Of a stretch of DNA of 64,000 bases, positions 24,025-38,474 are shown in pieces. A program made the translations under genes and the position numbers. Within the stretch, counting starts at the first letter, position 1. Each line of letters starts with the position of its first letter. This DNA comes from Bigelowiella natans CCMP2755 (Eukaryota > Cercozoa > Chlorarachniophyceae), in assembly GCA_000320545.1 (NCBI GenBank), contig ADNK01002379.1, forward strand, positions 62,001 to 126,000. Reading direction: 5' to 3'. The notes under the pieces are model-generated. The model was given only the letters and a program-made list of their open reading frames with translations, searched no databases and was not told the origin of the DNA.

Positions 24025-24075
24025 ACTATAGAGACCAGGGGTGGAAGCAAGCAGACACTTGCACAAATGTGTATG

Positions 24076-24093
24076 TGTAAATCTCTCTCTATC

Positions 24094-24157
<64 letters not shown>

Positions 24158-24170
24158 TGCAAGTGTGCAA
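24076..24170. repeat. (CT)n-(GT)n compound microsatellite
   Basis: CT-rich repeats run into GT repeats and then CAAGTGTG units, between the vasohibin stop and the next exon-like block. Confidence 0.85.
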
Positions 24171-24182
24171 GTGTGCGTACGT

Positions 24183-25226
24183 GCCACGTCGATGCCTCCA
24201 GTGACGCTTAAGAACGCGCTCCATAGAGATATCCTCATGGGATCGACACGACTAAAGATGGAAATCTCACATCGTCCAATTTTTATATTGCTCATTCTTC
24301 CGATGAGCAGGTAATGAGGAGGTATTCCAAGACTATGGAGAGATATGCGAAGCAAGTACGAGGAACAGGGATCTATAACACACTTGGTGGGTGCGCCTTA
24401 GATACTATCACACCCAAAAGTAATCATGTTATATGCCGAAAATTGTATATAAGTTGGCGCTGAGCCTGTGACGGCTAGAAGCACGTGAATACACAACGTG
24501 TGCTCACTTACTCACTAATTCCCCTGCCCCTTCCCTCTCCCGATTCCACTTCTCTGCTGAGAGCAGAGAACACGGTAAAATGTCGGTGTTTGGAGCTAGG
24601 ACATCCAGGTCTTCTATTCAAACCGCCTCCAGAGGAAACGGAATGTGATGCCGACACACAGCAACAGCAACATCAAGGCACGGAGGGCAATAAAAAGATC
24701 GATGAGCCTCGTCGCAATCTCCCTAGCAAAGACAGCAGTGACCGGCCCCACGACAGAAGTACCAGCTGCACAAAGAACAGTGAGACGCCAGCTGTCGGGA
24801 CACCAAAGGAAGCACGCTCGTCAGTTCCTGCCGCGCCGACGACATCAGGAGGGGGCGCAAAGAGCAGAGAAAATAGTAATGCCGCGAAGTAGAGGGAGAA
24901 AAACAAGAAAATGCATTTCGATGCCTAGTAGTATTATAGTGTCTGCTGTGTCAGTGTTGTTTGACTTGCGTTGCGTTTTGAGTTCAATATTTCGTGTGGA
25001 AGGACGTGACCTTGTGGTAATGCGATTTCAACCATTTCGCGTTTGGCATTTTGTGGAAAGCTGTGAGTCTCGAAGGAGAAAAGTCTTCTGCCACCCCAAA
25101 ATTATGCGAATTTCAAATTTGTAGGCAAAGACAGACGACGAAGCGTTGGTAGCAGTAGCTGTGGACGAAAGAAAGTCTTTGATCCGTCTCGCCCAGCAAC
25201 TAGAATCCGAAACAAAGACAGATTAG
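24183..25226 (+). CDS. Low-complexity exons, possibly the vasohibin C-terminal tail or a separate small gene
   Basis: Three plus-strand blocks look coding. About 24200-24310 (LKNALHRDILMGSTRLKMEI) runs into GTAATG. About 24560-24891 is strongly hydrophilic and rich in Gln, Ser, Thr and Pro (DTQQQQHQGTEGNKK, STSCTKNSETPAVGTPKEAR). The last, 25125-25226, follows TTTGTAG, encodes VAVDERKSLIRLAQQLESE and ends at TAG. If the vasohibin last exon used a donor at about 24010, phase 1 would continue into the first block through an AG at 24199. The blocks would then form a disordered tail such as animal vasohibins have. Equally they may be an unrelated gene. Joins between blocks 1, 2 and 3 could not be verified. 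Confidence 0.35.
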
Positions 25227-26537
25227 CGTCTTTAAACCAAAAAAAGTAACAAATGTGTTCGTGGTCATGAAATTAAAAAATCATCACATTCTCTCTTGGT
25301 TAAGATAATCCAATCACACGAACGAATGGTCTCCAAACGTTTTGTTGCCGCGTTGAGGACATCAAAGCGTGTGCACAGAAGAGATCCCAGATCAAACTAA
25401 ATCTCAAAAATGAAATTAAATTTTCTGGCGGCACTTTTACCTTTTCATGGTCGGCTCGAAAGTTCATATTGACCGCGGCATTTCGTGTTTTCTTGCCCCA
25501 GTTGGTCCGGTAAGGATGCTCGCGCCCACCACATGCGCGCGGTCGCACATCGTCGGGTGGTCTGGCCATTTTAGCGGTGCATGTCGATCAGCACGAATGC
25601 TTGCTTGCTAAACATTGCTACGCCAGCATGAAAGTAGCGGCAAACAGGCGGGGCTGTTCAAAGCCGCACGTTGATTTTTGATGTCTCCCCAACTATATCA
25701 TCTAGCCTACCCTGCGATGCTAATACAGCACCTCACACCGCCGAAGATTAAAAAGGGTGTAGCTACAGCGCGCAAGCTGCTGCTGCGATGCGCGACGGTT
25801 ATGACAACGCAGTGGCAACTGTTTTTGTGGCTAGATGCTAGCATCGCTCTAAGAAGCACCTGTGGAAGCTCTGATGGTTTCACTGCGCGCTCTCAGCGCT
25901 GTGCGTCACATGCCACTGCACCAACTGCATCGATCAATGTGCTTTACCTCAGTTGTCGCTTTGACTTTTCTGATTGAAGTCACTTGCACGCATGCTAGCA
26001 TGGCTAATGATGCGACACGACGACGCGATCAAGTTCTCGGATTACAAAGATGCGTTTTCCAGTTTCTCTTGGTTTATTATGTTTCATCGATCCTTCACAG
26101 TCCTTGTCTCATCGAGTCGAGTGCATCGATCGAAGACCCTCCTTGTTGAGCTGAGTTTGACGTTTTGGCATGGATGGCATGTGTCGCCAACGTTATAGTT
26201 TTTGTTTTGCATTTGTGATCCGGGCATCACGTACTAGCTTGACGTTGCGATGGCAGCAATTATTTGCGTACTTTGGGCAACTGTGAGCGCAGCAATGGCC
26301 TCGATCGCCTCGCCTTGCAAGCTAGTTCACATGAGTGAAAGCGGTTTCAATTTTTTAAAGGAGCGTGCTCGCGTGGTTGACTGGGAAGGAAGAAGGAACA
26401 TTGAATTTCGCATTGGTGCAAAAACTGCACGCGCAAGAACCACATGGGAAACACGTTTATGCAGGGCCAGCAAGCGATAAGTTTCAGATCAAGAGGGAAC
26501 ATTGCTAGATTGCACCATACGCACATCATCATTCAGA
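25227..26537. other. Gene-poor island
   Basis: Open frames on both strands have no recognisable domains. The region includes the palindromic word CATGCTAGCATG near 25988 and other motifs common to the gene-poor islands. No feature beyond that. Confidence 0.5.
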
Positions 26538-26854
26538 TTAGTCCATGCTAAATTCACTATCTCCGTCCCCCTCGTCCACGTCCACGCCCGCGTGCACCCC
26601 GCCTTCCTCCGCCGCGTCTCCGTGATGAGGATGATGATGACGTGGAGGAGATGGACGAGGATGCTGCCGTTTTCTGGGATTGTCGCGAGCTCGACTTCTT
26701 CTCAATCGTTTTACTATGATACCATGTGCAGATAAAGAACTCATTATTTCGTTTGAAACAATATGATTCGCTACATAGCTTTTGGATTTGAAAACAGCAT
26801 GCTAGACTCTCGGCAAATCTTACAGCATATACACCATAACTACCACAAAAACAG

Positions 26855-26896
<42 letters not shown>

Positions 26897-27469
26897 TATA
26901 ATATTAAAAAATAGGTAATACTTGAGTTTGGCCCGAAGTCGATCCCTCCGCGCATCCGTCATCTTTGGCTGCCGACGCTCCTATAAAGACAAGTCCAAAA
27001 TGAAGGAAGATAGGCATAAATATACCATAAATTCACCGCCAACCCACAAGCATGCTCATCATCGATAGCAGCTACGGCGAATGAGGTACTTTCATGCTTT
27101 GTAGTGATGCTTTCTGTGCTTCCTTAGCGCACCTGAGGCCGATACAAATGGGGTGATAATTATAGGCATTTATTGTAGCTGTTGCGTAGTGAAAACAGTT
27201 TGATCTGAATTCGGTCGGGTTGGTATCTAAGAGAGAAGGCATTTCTATGAAATCTTTCATCAATACTGCAATTGTGCTGCTGCTACTACTACTACTACTA
27301 CTACTACTCCTCCTCCTACTACTACCACACACTGCTAATCCCCCCCCTTATTTTCACCCATGCAACGCTGGATTGAGATGTTGGGAGCAATAGCGACGCT
27401 TACAGTGCCTGGGATATTATTTGAGGAAAAATGTATAAATTCAGACACAAACACATGCAAACACACACA

Positions 27470-27512
<43 letters not shown>

Positions 27513-28889
27513 AAACACACACCGGCAAATGAACGAAGTAAAAGCATTCATCTTCGCTCGGCACTGAGGCGTTCCGCAACGGCCTATTCGCAGCTCGGAT
27601 TTGGCTTGTGACAATCTGCGACAAATAACAAGCGACAAATAACAAGCGACAAATAACAAGCGACAAATAACAAGCGACAATAAGAACAGGGCAGGTCATG
27701 CAGCCCCGCCCTCCTGTTTTCTCTCCTCCCCTCCTCTACCCAAAATCGAAATTTGTTGAACGGTGCGGAGATAAAGGGAGATGCGCGGGGCGCGGCCTAC
27801 AGGTTGTCGAATGCCATTGCTCCATCCTTATCCTCATCGTCTTCTCCAACCGCAGCAGAACTCTTCCCACCACCACCACCACCACCACCACTACTACTAC
27901 TGCTACGAATGTTTTCTCTTTGGCCACGTTTCTTGGAATCTATTGCATCCTTGGCTTTGCTGCGCGTCGTCGGGTTGCTTATTGAGGGCTGCTGATTCAA
28001 CCCAAAGGCCTTGCTCCTGTCATTGAACGTGCCCCTGCTGCTTGTTGCGGCATCACCCGCTGCTATTTGCCTCCCAGATACGCCTGCTTTCTCTACTACA
28101 TCTTCAGCCAAAAACACCACAATGATCATCGTCCAACAGTCACTCATCACCACCACCACCACCACCACCACCATAATCATCATGATCATTGCTAGCTCAA
28201 AGTCCCATGCGCATCATATCAGCATCGTTACGTAAGACCCACCTGGCTGGGCGGTGGCATCGGGCCGTGCATAAATGATGACAAGACGGCGGCGGGGCGG
28301 CACACCCTCGGATCGATGTAGAACAGGCAATCTCAACCTAATTTGGCCAAGACACCGACGTATTGTCGCAGACGAGCAACACGGTGAGACACTGCATCGC
28401 CAACCGTGTTAGTATTCTCAAACTCCAGAAAACATATACAGCCCCCCCCGGGTAGTCGGCCATTTCACACGTGATTGATGATGGCCGTTGAGTATAAATT
28501 TGAGTTCAAGCAGCAAGTGCGTATACAAAAGGCATGTATGGGTATGGTGGAAAGACGTGCTCCGCACGGTGACAACGCCTACCTCTCTATAGCATCGTGC
28601 ACGCGTTTGCGGTCTCCAGCACACAAATAGCACGGAAGTTCCATTCTTGGAGGAAACTGTGAGGTGTTATTACTGCTACCACTGCTTCCTCCCCCCGACC
28701 GATTCTTCCCCCTCTTTTTCTTCTTCTTCTTTCCGCGATTGCGGCTAGTACTCGCCGTCTGCTGACCCCTAGCAACCGAGTGTCGGGATTTCTGTACAAA
28801 GTCTAGGAGGGGGGGGGGGGCGGTGGAGATACGGCGTCTGTTGTGTTGCGGCTTTTCGAGATTTTTCAATTCCCTACATGTATATGCAC

Positions 28890-28931
<42 letters not shown>

Positions 28932-29356
28932 CCCATCACTTACCTAACAGTGTTTTCTCGATTTTCTGCTCACTCCATTCCTCCTCAGCTGGCTGCTGGT
29001 CTCCCTTCTTCTCTTCGGTGCGCCGTGCTGCATCTTGCTTGACACTGCGACAGCCTCCTCTCCCACTGTCCCCCCCCCTGCCTTTTCCGAGACCGCCATC
29101 ATCGCTAGGAGGGAGATGGGAACGAGGGATGTACAACACGAGGAAGGATTTGGATCCTGGAGTTTCTGCTCAAATTAGCAGAAGACGCACACATCAGCCA
29201 TTGAGTTTTTGTCGTTTGAAATGCCAAATAAGGTGAGCAAATGGCTGCTGAGGGATTTCCTTGCACACATCAGCGAGGGGATTGATGCAACGGAAGAAAA
29301 GATAACGAGCCGCTGCGCAAACGATGGCTTGGTTGATGGACGCCCAGCACCAATGC

Positions 29357-29409
<53 letters not shown>

Positions 29410-29479
29410 GACCAGACACACAAACACACAAACACACATAAGTATATGTATATATTTGTTATTTATATTGATAAATTTC

Positions 29480-29520
<41 letters not shown>

Positions 29521-30024
29521 GAAAGGGGAAGGCTCACTGGATACAGTAAGACCAAACTGAAGGAAGAATTTGCTAATAAAACCGGTCACTACCTGGGATT
29601 ACTTCACTGTCTTTGATCTCCTTCCCCCGCCGTAGAATACGCACCTTTGCGCCGGGTTTTACCCTTTGAAAAAAATAATCGATTCACACGCTTGATGATA
29701 CTTCCATACGCCTTAAATTTGTATACATGTGCGTGCGTGCGTGTGCATGTGTGTGTGTGTATGTGTGTATGTGTGTGTATGGGTGCGCGCGCGCGTGTGT
29801 GCATGGGTTTATCCGCATAAGCATAGCGGTGGGTGCAAGAGGTAGCTGCCGCTATTGTCCTTGTAGCTTCCATGTGCGTGCAACCGAACATATGAGGTGT
29901 GTGGTATGTGGTGAGGGGCACGAAACTAACTTGAAATGCTTCATAGCACGCTCCTTTACAGACCCAGCGGTCTCTGTACTCTCGACCTGTAGGCTACACA
30001 CACACACACACACACACACACTAC

Positions 30025-30055
<31 letters not shown>

Positions 30056-31200
30056 GTCGTCGTCATCGTCATCATCATCCGTACTATGGGATTGGTCAAT
30101 ACTACTGCTGCTACAACTACTACTACTTCTCTCACTTACTTGCACGTCTCTCCCTGCAATGTCTTTAACCTCACGGTTCTCTTGGGTGATGAGGAGGCGG
30201 AGTCGGTAGACAAAGACGCGCCCTCATTCTTGGACGATTCATTGCCAGGAATAAGCGATGATTGGTTGGAAGAAGAAGCTCCTGATGTCGTCACTGCTGT
30301 CTCTGAGGCTAATACTGTTTTATGCGTGCTTCTCTCTCCCCCTTCTCCTTCTCCCCCGACTCCCTTCTCTCTCTCCTTAACAGCAGCATCGATTTGGATA
30401 TCGCTTTGGAGGTTGTCTTTGCAATCTTTTAGAGCTTTCTGCCCCCGTGTTTCTTCTCTCACGGCTGCTGCTGCTGTTGGTGCCGTTTCCTCAAAATTGA
30501 CTCCAGTAGCCCCTTTCGTAACCTCGTCCTTATTCTTCACATTACCGACACTGTCCTCCTCCTCCTCCTCCTCCTCCTTATTTAGTCCCTTTTCTTCTTC
30601 CTCTTCTTCTTTTTCTTCTTCTTCTTCCAGCTCATGAGTAGCATTGCGGTAGTCTATTTGTTGTTATTTCCGGTATTTAAAGACACAAACACACACACAC
30701 ACACGCACACACACACACACACACAACTCACTACCCCTCTGCCCCTTCTCATACTTGCTATCACCCGCTCTTGAACATATACATACGCATATACACACAT
30801 ACACACACATAAGCACATAACAGCTCATAAGAGAACAAATGACACAGTCCCCACCCCTCTTTACACAAAAATAATCGCCTCGTTTGACCTCTACCACTTC
30901 TACTACGCACATGCGCCACTTGCTTATCATCCATGCCCATCAACTCACCAGCATGTTCTTCGCAGTAGGAAAGGAGTCGTGATAAGAAAGGATCCGAGCT
31001 CACGGTAGTCGAATCCTACCAATAATAGCCAAAACACAACACAAACAAGTGGGAACCAAGGTGAGACTCACCCACATACTCCTGCCGACTTATAATAATT
31101 TTTCCAATTTTTAAAAACAAAAGGTGCAATACCAACACACAAAAACACAAATACACACACATATATACACATGCGCGCGCGCGCGCGCACACGCACATCC

Positions 31201-31242
<42 letters not shown>

Positions 31243-31380
31243 TGTGTGTGTGTGTGTGTGTGTGTGTTGGTAAGTCGTGTAGCAAACTTAGAACCCACCG
31301 CAATGATGGCGACGTGTCGTTTGGCCCTCGTAATAGCGACATTTGTGCGCCGATTCTCGCTAAGGAAGCCAACCTTGATA

Positions 31381-31427
<47 letters not shown>

Positions 31428-31603
31428 TGGGGGCGGAAAAGGGTGAGCTCACATGGATGTAGCTATGGCACTAAGATAGTGTTAAAATATGCATCCTGTA
31501 ACGACCTTTCGATCTACGTTGCTTCTAACCATAGAGAGTACTATGCACTCCTTTTCTCTTCCTGAGCGGCATATATTCAAACACGAATATATACATATTA
31601 TAT

Positions 31604-31647
<44 letters not shown>

Positions 31648-31876
31648 TATAGATTACATGTATTATATGATACCAACATTTTTATTTACCCATTGACTTT
31701 TTAAAAAAACCGAACATGCGCCAAATTCACACATATACGAGGCATGACGACCTTGAAATCCGTCAACAGTTCCGACCTCGAGATCTCTGAGAGACTCTCC
31801 GAGCATCTCCCGGAGCAGCGTCACCTTGACGAAAAATCATTTTTTACGGTAAAAGAAACATCTGCTCAATGGGCAC

Positions 31877-31920
<44 letters not shown>

Positions 31921-32239
31921 ACACATGCATACACTATCGATGGCGGGCTGTGTGAGCAACTAATTGTTCTGTTAAAGCGCCTCATCAAATTCACCACGGA
32001 AGATCGCAGCAAGTAGAGACACTTGATCTAAGAGAAAGACTCCTCCGACCTGTGCGTTGTATGGCGTGATGATGCCGATTTCGTGGGACCGCAGCCCTGC
32101 ATCGAGCAGTTTCGTTGCATATCGCTACATAGATATTTATTATATCAAATTTCGATCACGATTGGAACAAGACAACGGCAGATATTATCTGCACACGTGC
32201 AGGTTCATAACCATCAAGATAGGCGTGGATTGCGGTCTT

Positions 32240-32272
<33 letters not shown>

Positions 32273-32590
32273 ATCATTATCATTATTATCATCATTATCA
32301 CTATTATTCGTAGCAGTGCTTGAGACGCACGCACCTTCACCAGCTCGGCCTCGTCCCGATTTGATCTGCGCGGAAGGATGCCATAACAGATGGTTGAACG
32401 ACATCGTCAGCACTCAAATGGGTGATAATAAACTTCAAATTGCATGTAAAGGGCGCAGTCTTTCTAGCAAGCAGGGAGGCTTTTGTTGATAATTGGAAGT
32501 ATGAATTAACAACACGGCGATAAAAGGACCTTGATTCTCCCTCTTCAGTGGAATCCTGTGGGCAAACCGACACAAAGATAAACACACACA

Positions 32591-32621
<31 letters not shown>

Positions 32622-33203
32622 CCACACGCGCACACGCGCTGAGAAAGCTTTTGAGCGCTAAAATGTGAGATGAGCGGATTATCGTTCCAACTACATGATG
32701 CGGGTTTTCCAACTGCGTGCGTGCATCTGTGTGTGCGTGTATGTGTTTTGTATTCAAGTGATTCCGACCTCCTCAAAACCGCATCCAGCAGTATCGATGA
32801 GCACCATGGCCTCCCTAGTCCGGTTGATATGAGAGAAGGGGGGGGGGGGGGGGGGAAGGGAGGGGAAGATTTTACTGTCTTACGATGAACGTTGCTCACC
32901 ATTTCCTTACACAGTAAACAAGGTTTGGAATAGGCCAGTAAGAAGGCAGGGAAACTCACCTTGTTTCCTCCGTAGATCTTACCTGCGGCAAATCTGCAAG
33001 CAGCCGGGATTTGACGCTCTCAGCCGCGACTAATCGGCCGTCATAAAGCTCCTCACTGGAATAATACACATACACCACCCAGGACTTACGCTTGGGAAAT
33101 TCAAAACCAATGTATCATCACCATAACCAACGGCATCAGCATCCTCAGTAGCAACCGTAGTAGTATTAATACAGTAAATAAAGTAGGTGTGTGTGTGTGT
33201 ATA

Positions 33204-33240
<37 letters not shown>

Positions 33241-33738
33241 TTAATATTGCAAGAGAAAGTTGTTACACCTTGACCACCGACAGATAGTCTCATTCATACG
33301 ATATTGCATCGTTAGCATGTGTGCTGCTGGAGATTTCGCCTCCTGTAGTTGTTCGTACAAAGCAGTGTGTTCTCGATTCTCCTTCCCCCCCCCCTCTCCC
33401 CTCCATTTCTCTCTTGTTGTCCTCCTCCTCCTCTTCCTAGTGAGAGAGTGCAGCCAGAACGCACATGCGCGTTCCACAGTCAAAAGAAAATGGTGAAATC
33501 TTGATATATCCACCAGCAACCACCTCGAATTTCCCCATTAGCTTCTCGAAGAGAGTGTGGCCAAGTCCTCGTTTCAATGCCTCGTCAGAGGAGACGACCT
33601 ATGGGAAGGGGAGGGGAAGGAAGGTAGAGGAAGAAGAAAAACGAAGAGTATGAGAAGCAAACAGCAGGCTAACGAGAATACGATTGATCTTATGTTTGTA
33701 TGTGTATATGGATAGGTGTGTGCGTGCGTTGTTCCCCG

Positions 33739-33781
<43 letters not shown>

Positions 33782-33894
33782 TTTATGTATATAATCAAGT
33801 TGATCATAATTTTGTTGTTCTTGCACTGACCGGAGGAAGCTGCTTATGGTCTCCAGCTAGAATCACATTCCCTCCCTAAGTTAACATGAGCACA

Positions 33895-33952
<58 letters not shown>

Positions 33953-34184
33953 AACACATACTGCACGTGTGTGCATGTGTGTTGAAAATAAGAGCTGAAT
34001 AAGAAAAGATATGCTTAAATGTGCGCAATTCAATGTGTGGACAATTGCATGTGCATGGGCCATCCTATTCACGTGCTGTTTATCTGCTGCTCATCATGTT
34101 CAAATCAAATGGAACCTAGCTTCCAACATCGTCAATCTTAGCTATTGCTGTACACTAACCACACACACACACACACACGTATTT

Positions 34185-34224
<40 letters not shown>

Positions 34225-34836
34225 GCACCTTTAACATTGGAATCCAAGTCGAAGGTTCCAAAGACCTTGCGTATCACACGCATTTGTCCATTATATGATG
34301 ATGATGAGGAGGAGGGGGAGGATGAGGAGGAGTCATGGGAGGGGAGGGCGCAGGAGGTAGGAGGAACTTACTGTGCTGCTTCATCAACAACGATGAGATC
34401 AAATCTGATGAGGCGAGGGAGGAGGGTGAGAAGCCAAGAAAACAAGCCAGAAACATTGGGAAAGCAATGCAGATGCCGTACCCCGGTCACTACTACACAT
34501 GCGCATATTCTCATCCAAACAACGCGACGAAGGGATGCAAACCAGCAGGGTGGTCCAAAGACTACAATCGAGAGAGAAGTAGCACTACAACAAGCTCAGT
34601 CGAGGCCACCTTTTATTCCGCAGCTCTCTCCCAGCCGCACCTAGTATCAAAGGCACCACCCGTGTGTTATCACCTTCGCATGGCCGCGTGTTGCGTACGC
34701 TTGCGAAGTGCGAATACCATTCATTCACATCCATGCATATCGAAGTGCAGGATGCTGATTTGATTCAAAGACAGCACCTGCGTTGGTGGAGAGTACGACA
34801 TCTGCGCCGTCGATGGACCTATGATACACACGGCAT

Positions 34837-34888
<52 letters not shown>

Positions 34889-34967
34889 ATAAATTTACAA
34901 TAAGCACATTTAAAGTAACTAAGAGAGACCTTTAGGTAATGAATATATTGTACTGCGAGTGAATGTA

Positions 34968-35004
<37 letters not shown>

Positions 35005-35341
35005 ATAATATCACATACAATCCAGCGGCCTTCCGCTCATGGTTTCGAATGTCTTTTCTGGTATAGTAGCAAATACACATAACTTACACACACACACACA
35101 GAGACTTCGCTTTTATTTTATTGCACTTCCCCTTTTCATCTCACCCTCCCCCCCCTCCGTCCGCCTAGTACTACTACTACTACTACTACTACGACTACTA
35201 TTGTTAATGGCCCTATTACCGCAAGGCCTTGGCCTCGAGCCAGAGCTCTCGCTTTTCATTGCGAGCAGCAGCCTTGATTAGTGTTGTTTGTTTCCACCAT
35301 CAGGCATTTGGTGATGATGACGACGATGACGACGACGATGG

Positions 35342-35374
<33 letters not shown>

Positions 35375-35601
35375 GGCTGATAACAGTAAATCTGCAGCCC
35401 TTCGCAGCCCTCCCCGCCCCGCGTGTCTTTCTCCCCTCCCTTTTTACGCGTGAAGATTCTTGACTACGAAAAAGGCACGGGTTGTATCCGTTGGTACCAC
35501 CTTCTCCTCGGATGTCGTAGCTCTTCGCTTGCTCAAGTTTTGTGAGTTTAACCTTGCTATGCGCTTGAACGTTTTGTCGAGGTCCTGTGGGGCCAGTCGG
35601 G

Positions 35602-35635
<34 letters not shown>

Positions 35636-36231
35636 AGATGGGGACGAAGGTGATGATGATTGGTGATGATGAGGATGGTGGCGGTGGTGGTGGTGAAGGC
35701 AAACTAGCGGTGACGATGTCATTATAGGAATTCAAGTGAGGAGGAAGTGGGGCATGTATGCTAATGATTCTGCTGGATAAGATCCCATATAATGCTAGGT
35801 GTAAAAATAATGGATTGAATTGCCAACACATATCAGCAGCACCTCTCTCAGCGCCCTGGCCACAGAGGCACCTTTATATTGTTGTTATGGTGTGCATAGA
35901 TATTCAGATCTCTCTCCCCTACACCGAGCCGAGAGAATAGGGGAGGAGTGGGTTGATGCTTTTGTTGGGTTGTGAGAGAGCTCGGTGCTCGCAAGTGCGA
36001 ATGGCGCTGACACGCTGTGTGTGCGAGCGTGTATGGTATGTGGGTTTTTGTGTGTTGTGTGTTGTGTGTTGTGTGTTGTGTGTTGTGTGTTGTGTGTTGT
36101 GTGTGTGTGTGTGTGTGTATGCTTTATGTGAATTTGTGTGTGTTTTTGTTTGTGTGTGTGTGTGTGTGTGTGTGGTATGTTGTGAGTTATGTACTATCTG
36201 AATCCCGAACGACGGAATCTAGCGAATGCCT

Positions 36232-36273
<42 letters not shown>

Positions 36274-36765
36274 ATATATTTATATATATATATATATATA
36301 TATATACATTTATCTATTTCCAACCCCCTCCACGTTTTGGTGAAAAAGATATCTTTGAACACCGATGATTCGAAACATATTGCTCCCATGTATGCTAGCG
36401 TCCCCCCCTTGTATGTATTCATTGCCACGTTAATGCCATCAATGCTACTTTGCTTTGACTGAGGGAGTCACTGATTGATGAAAATGCTTAAGATAGCGTC
36501 TCCCCCCCCCCCCCAATTCTTCATCTCAACCTTCTTTTACCTTACAATACTAGGAAGCATTCTTGCGGGGTGTCCTATATACATATTATCGTACGTTTGA
36601 AAACCATTGATGATCACGCATATATTTTGTCTAAAAGATACTATTTGCGTATTGGTGCTGATTTCCCGGCTCTGCGCTCAAACTGTGTATACGCGAATGA
36701 ATACAGTCGGTGCGGCATAGATGCTGTCGGATCACTGTGCCATTGGAGAACCATGTGTAGTAGTG

Positions 36766-36798
<33 letters not shown>

Positions 36799-37764
36799 AT
36801 AGTAGTACCCACGCGGACGACTTTGATATGGCGTCCTAGCCTCTCGCATAGGTTGTCCACCTGCAATGAAAGAGAGTCTCGCATAAATAATGTATAATAT
36901 CATATACAAAATACTTCGTTTCCTCAGCTGTCCACCCCCCCCACCCCCCCCACCCCCAAGTTCTCTCCTCGAAGCTCAATTACCGCTATATTAGACGAGG
37001 CGCATGCCAGCACCCTTTTACCGTGCGCGACAGCCTATAAATCATACATCAGTGAGGGTACCAGATATTACGCACCATCCAAGGCAAACCGCGCAAAACA
37101 CGCTATTGTCAAACAGGAAGAGATAACTGAAACCCAAGAAAATAAGTCTCTTGGTTTCTGGCTGGGCAAAAAGGAGGGAGGGGGGGGTTGGGAGGGGGAA
37201 GCGATTGGAGGCACAGAAAAAGACATATAAGACTGTGGAGGCGTCTAAGAAGGGATACGCTACATATGATAAAGACGACCTGATGAATGCACTCTACCAC
37301 TGTAGTCGTTTTCCCCGTCCCTGGAGGGCCATGGATAAGCAGCAGACTCTCCTGATGAGATAGACGACGCAATAACGTTAGCCCATATAAGCGTGCACTC
37401 TCTTCAAAGGGCACATGGAGTGAGCAGAGGGGCCTCATCCGTTCCAGCCGCGAGCAAACGTACACGCGCATATCAGTGTGTTTAGCTCGGAAAACCCACC
37501 GCTCGCAGACTGAGATTGACCGCTTGCTTCTGCTGGTCATTCAAGCCCGTGTTAACGAATTGGATCTTCGGAGCCTTCGCTTCCTGCGGAGAACGGCCGC
37601 CGGCTGCTGAGTGCTGGCGGCGCGGGGGGGGGGGCAGATCTTGGGAGAATACGGGCAGCTTTCCAGGCACAAAGCGGATGTCAACGATGCGACGTGTGAG
37701 CTCCGATATTTCTGTTTTGTACATTTCGGAATGTGCTTACGGCATTCAGAGTGCACAGGTTGGT

Positions 37765-37817
<53 letters not shown>

Positions 37818-38341
37818 ATTCGTTATATCACGTATTCTATTAGTTTATCTAAGAAATGTGCAGAAGGCGCTCTTCTTCCCTGGCCGCCGGCCCTCTCCTC
37901 ACCTCTGTCACTAGACGCTGATGATGACACCCGGGAGAGGTCTTTAAGAGCTTTACTGTTTTGATATGGATGGGGAGCGTAAATGTACCATGCGAAGGTA
38001 TTTATTCTACTGCCACTCTGCATTCTCACATGATTAACTTTTTGACGAATAACCTCCTAATTACATGAAACCAACCCCCCCCTACCCTCCCCCCGCTCAA
38101 AAAAATCTCTCCATTCCTCTTTCTTATCGTACGTCAATCTTCCATATGTGACATCATTAGAGAGCTTGACGAGCGACACGGAACGACCAACCAAATCCTT
38201 CAAGAAAGGGGGGGGGAGATAGATTGGATGATGCTTTCAAATTAATAGCAGGAGCATGCGTGAGAAACAAGCTGCTTTGTGCGTTGAATTTTGAAGGTGC
38301 GTCTTGTTTGTGTGGGAGAAAGAGAAAAAGAGAGAGGGGTG

Positions 38342-38378
<37 letters not shown>

Positions 38379-38430
38379 GAATATCCTCTCTCAGATAGGT
38401 TTGTCAGGTATGAATTTCACCCTCCTCCTT

Positions 38431-38474
<44 letters not shown>

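Noticed and set aside
26557-26720. Arg/Gly-rich (RGRGRG) C-terminal tail for the helicase
   Set aside because: Attractive composition, but the phase left by the previous exon (donor GTATTA) selects the neighbouring frame ending at 26538; kept only as an alternative.
29613-29660. Block reading VKPGAKVRILRRGKEIKDSE, reminiscent of a translation initiation factor IF-2 beta-barrel
   Set aside because: Only one short block matches and no neighbouring IF-2 exons exist; phase fits a linker exon of the surrounding helicase gene.
31940-32030. Minus-strand block VSLLAAIFRGEFDEAL as the helicase exon after YNAQ
   Set aside because: No AG acceptor in the right phase, and VTLLREMLGESL at 31833 continues the helicase motif exactly with a proper acceptor.
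36047-36175. Direct repeats that might suggest a CRISPR-like array
   Set aside because: Units are contiguous heptamers and dinucleotides without unique spacers, in a eukaryotic intron.
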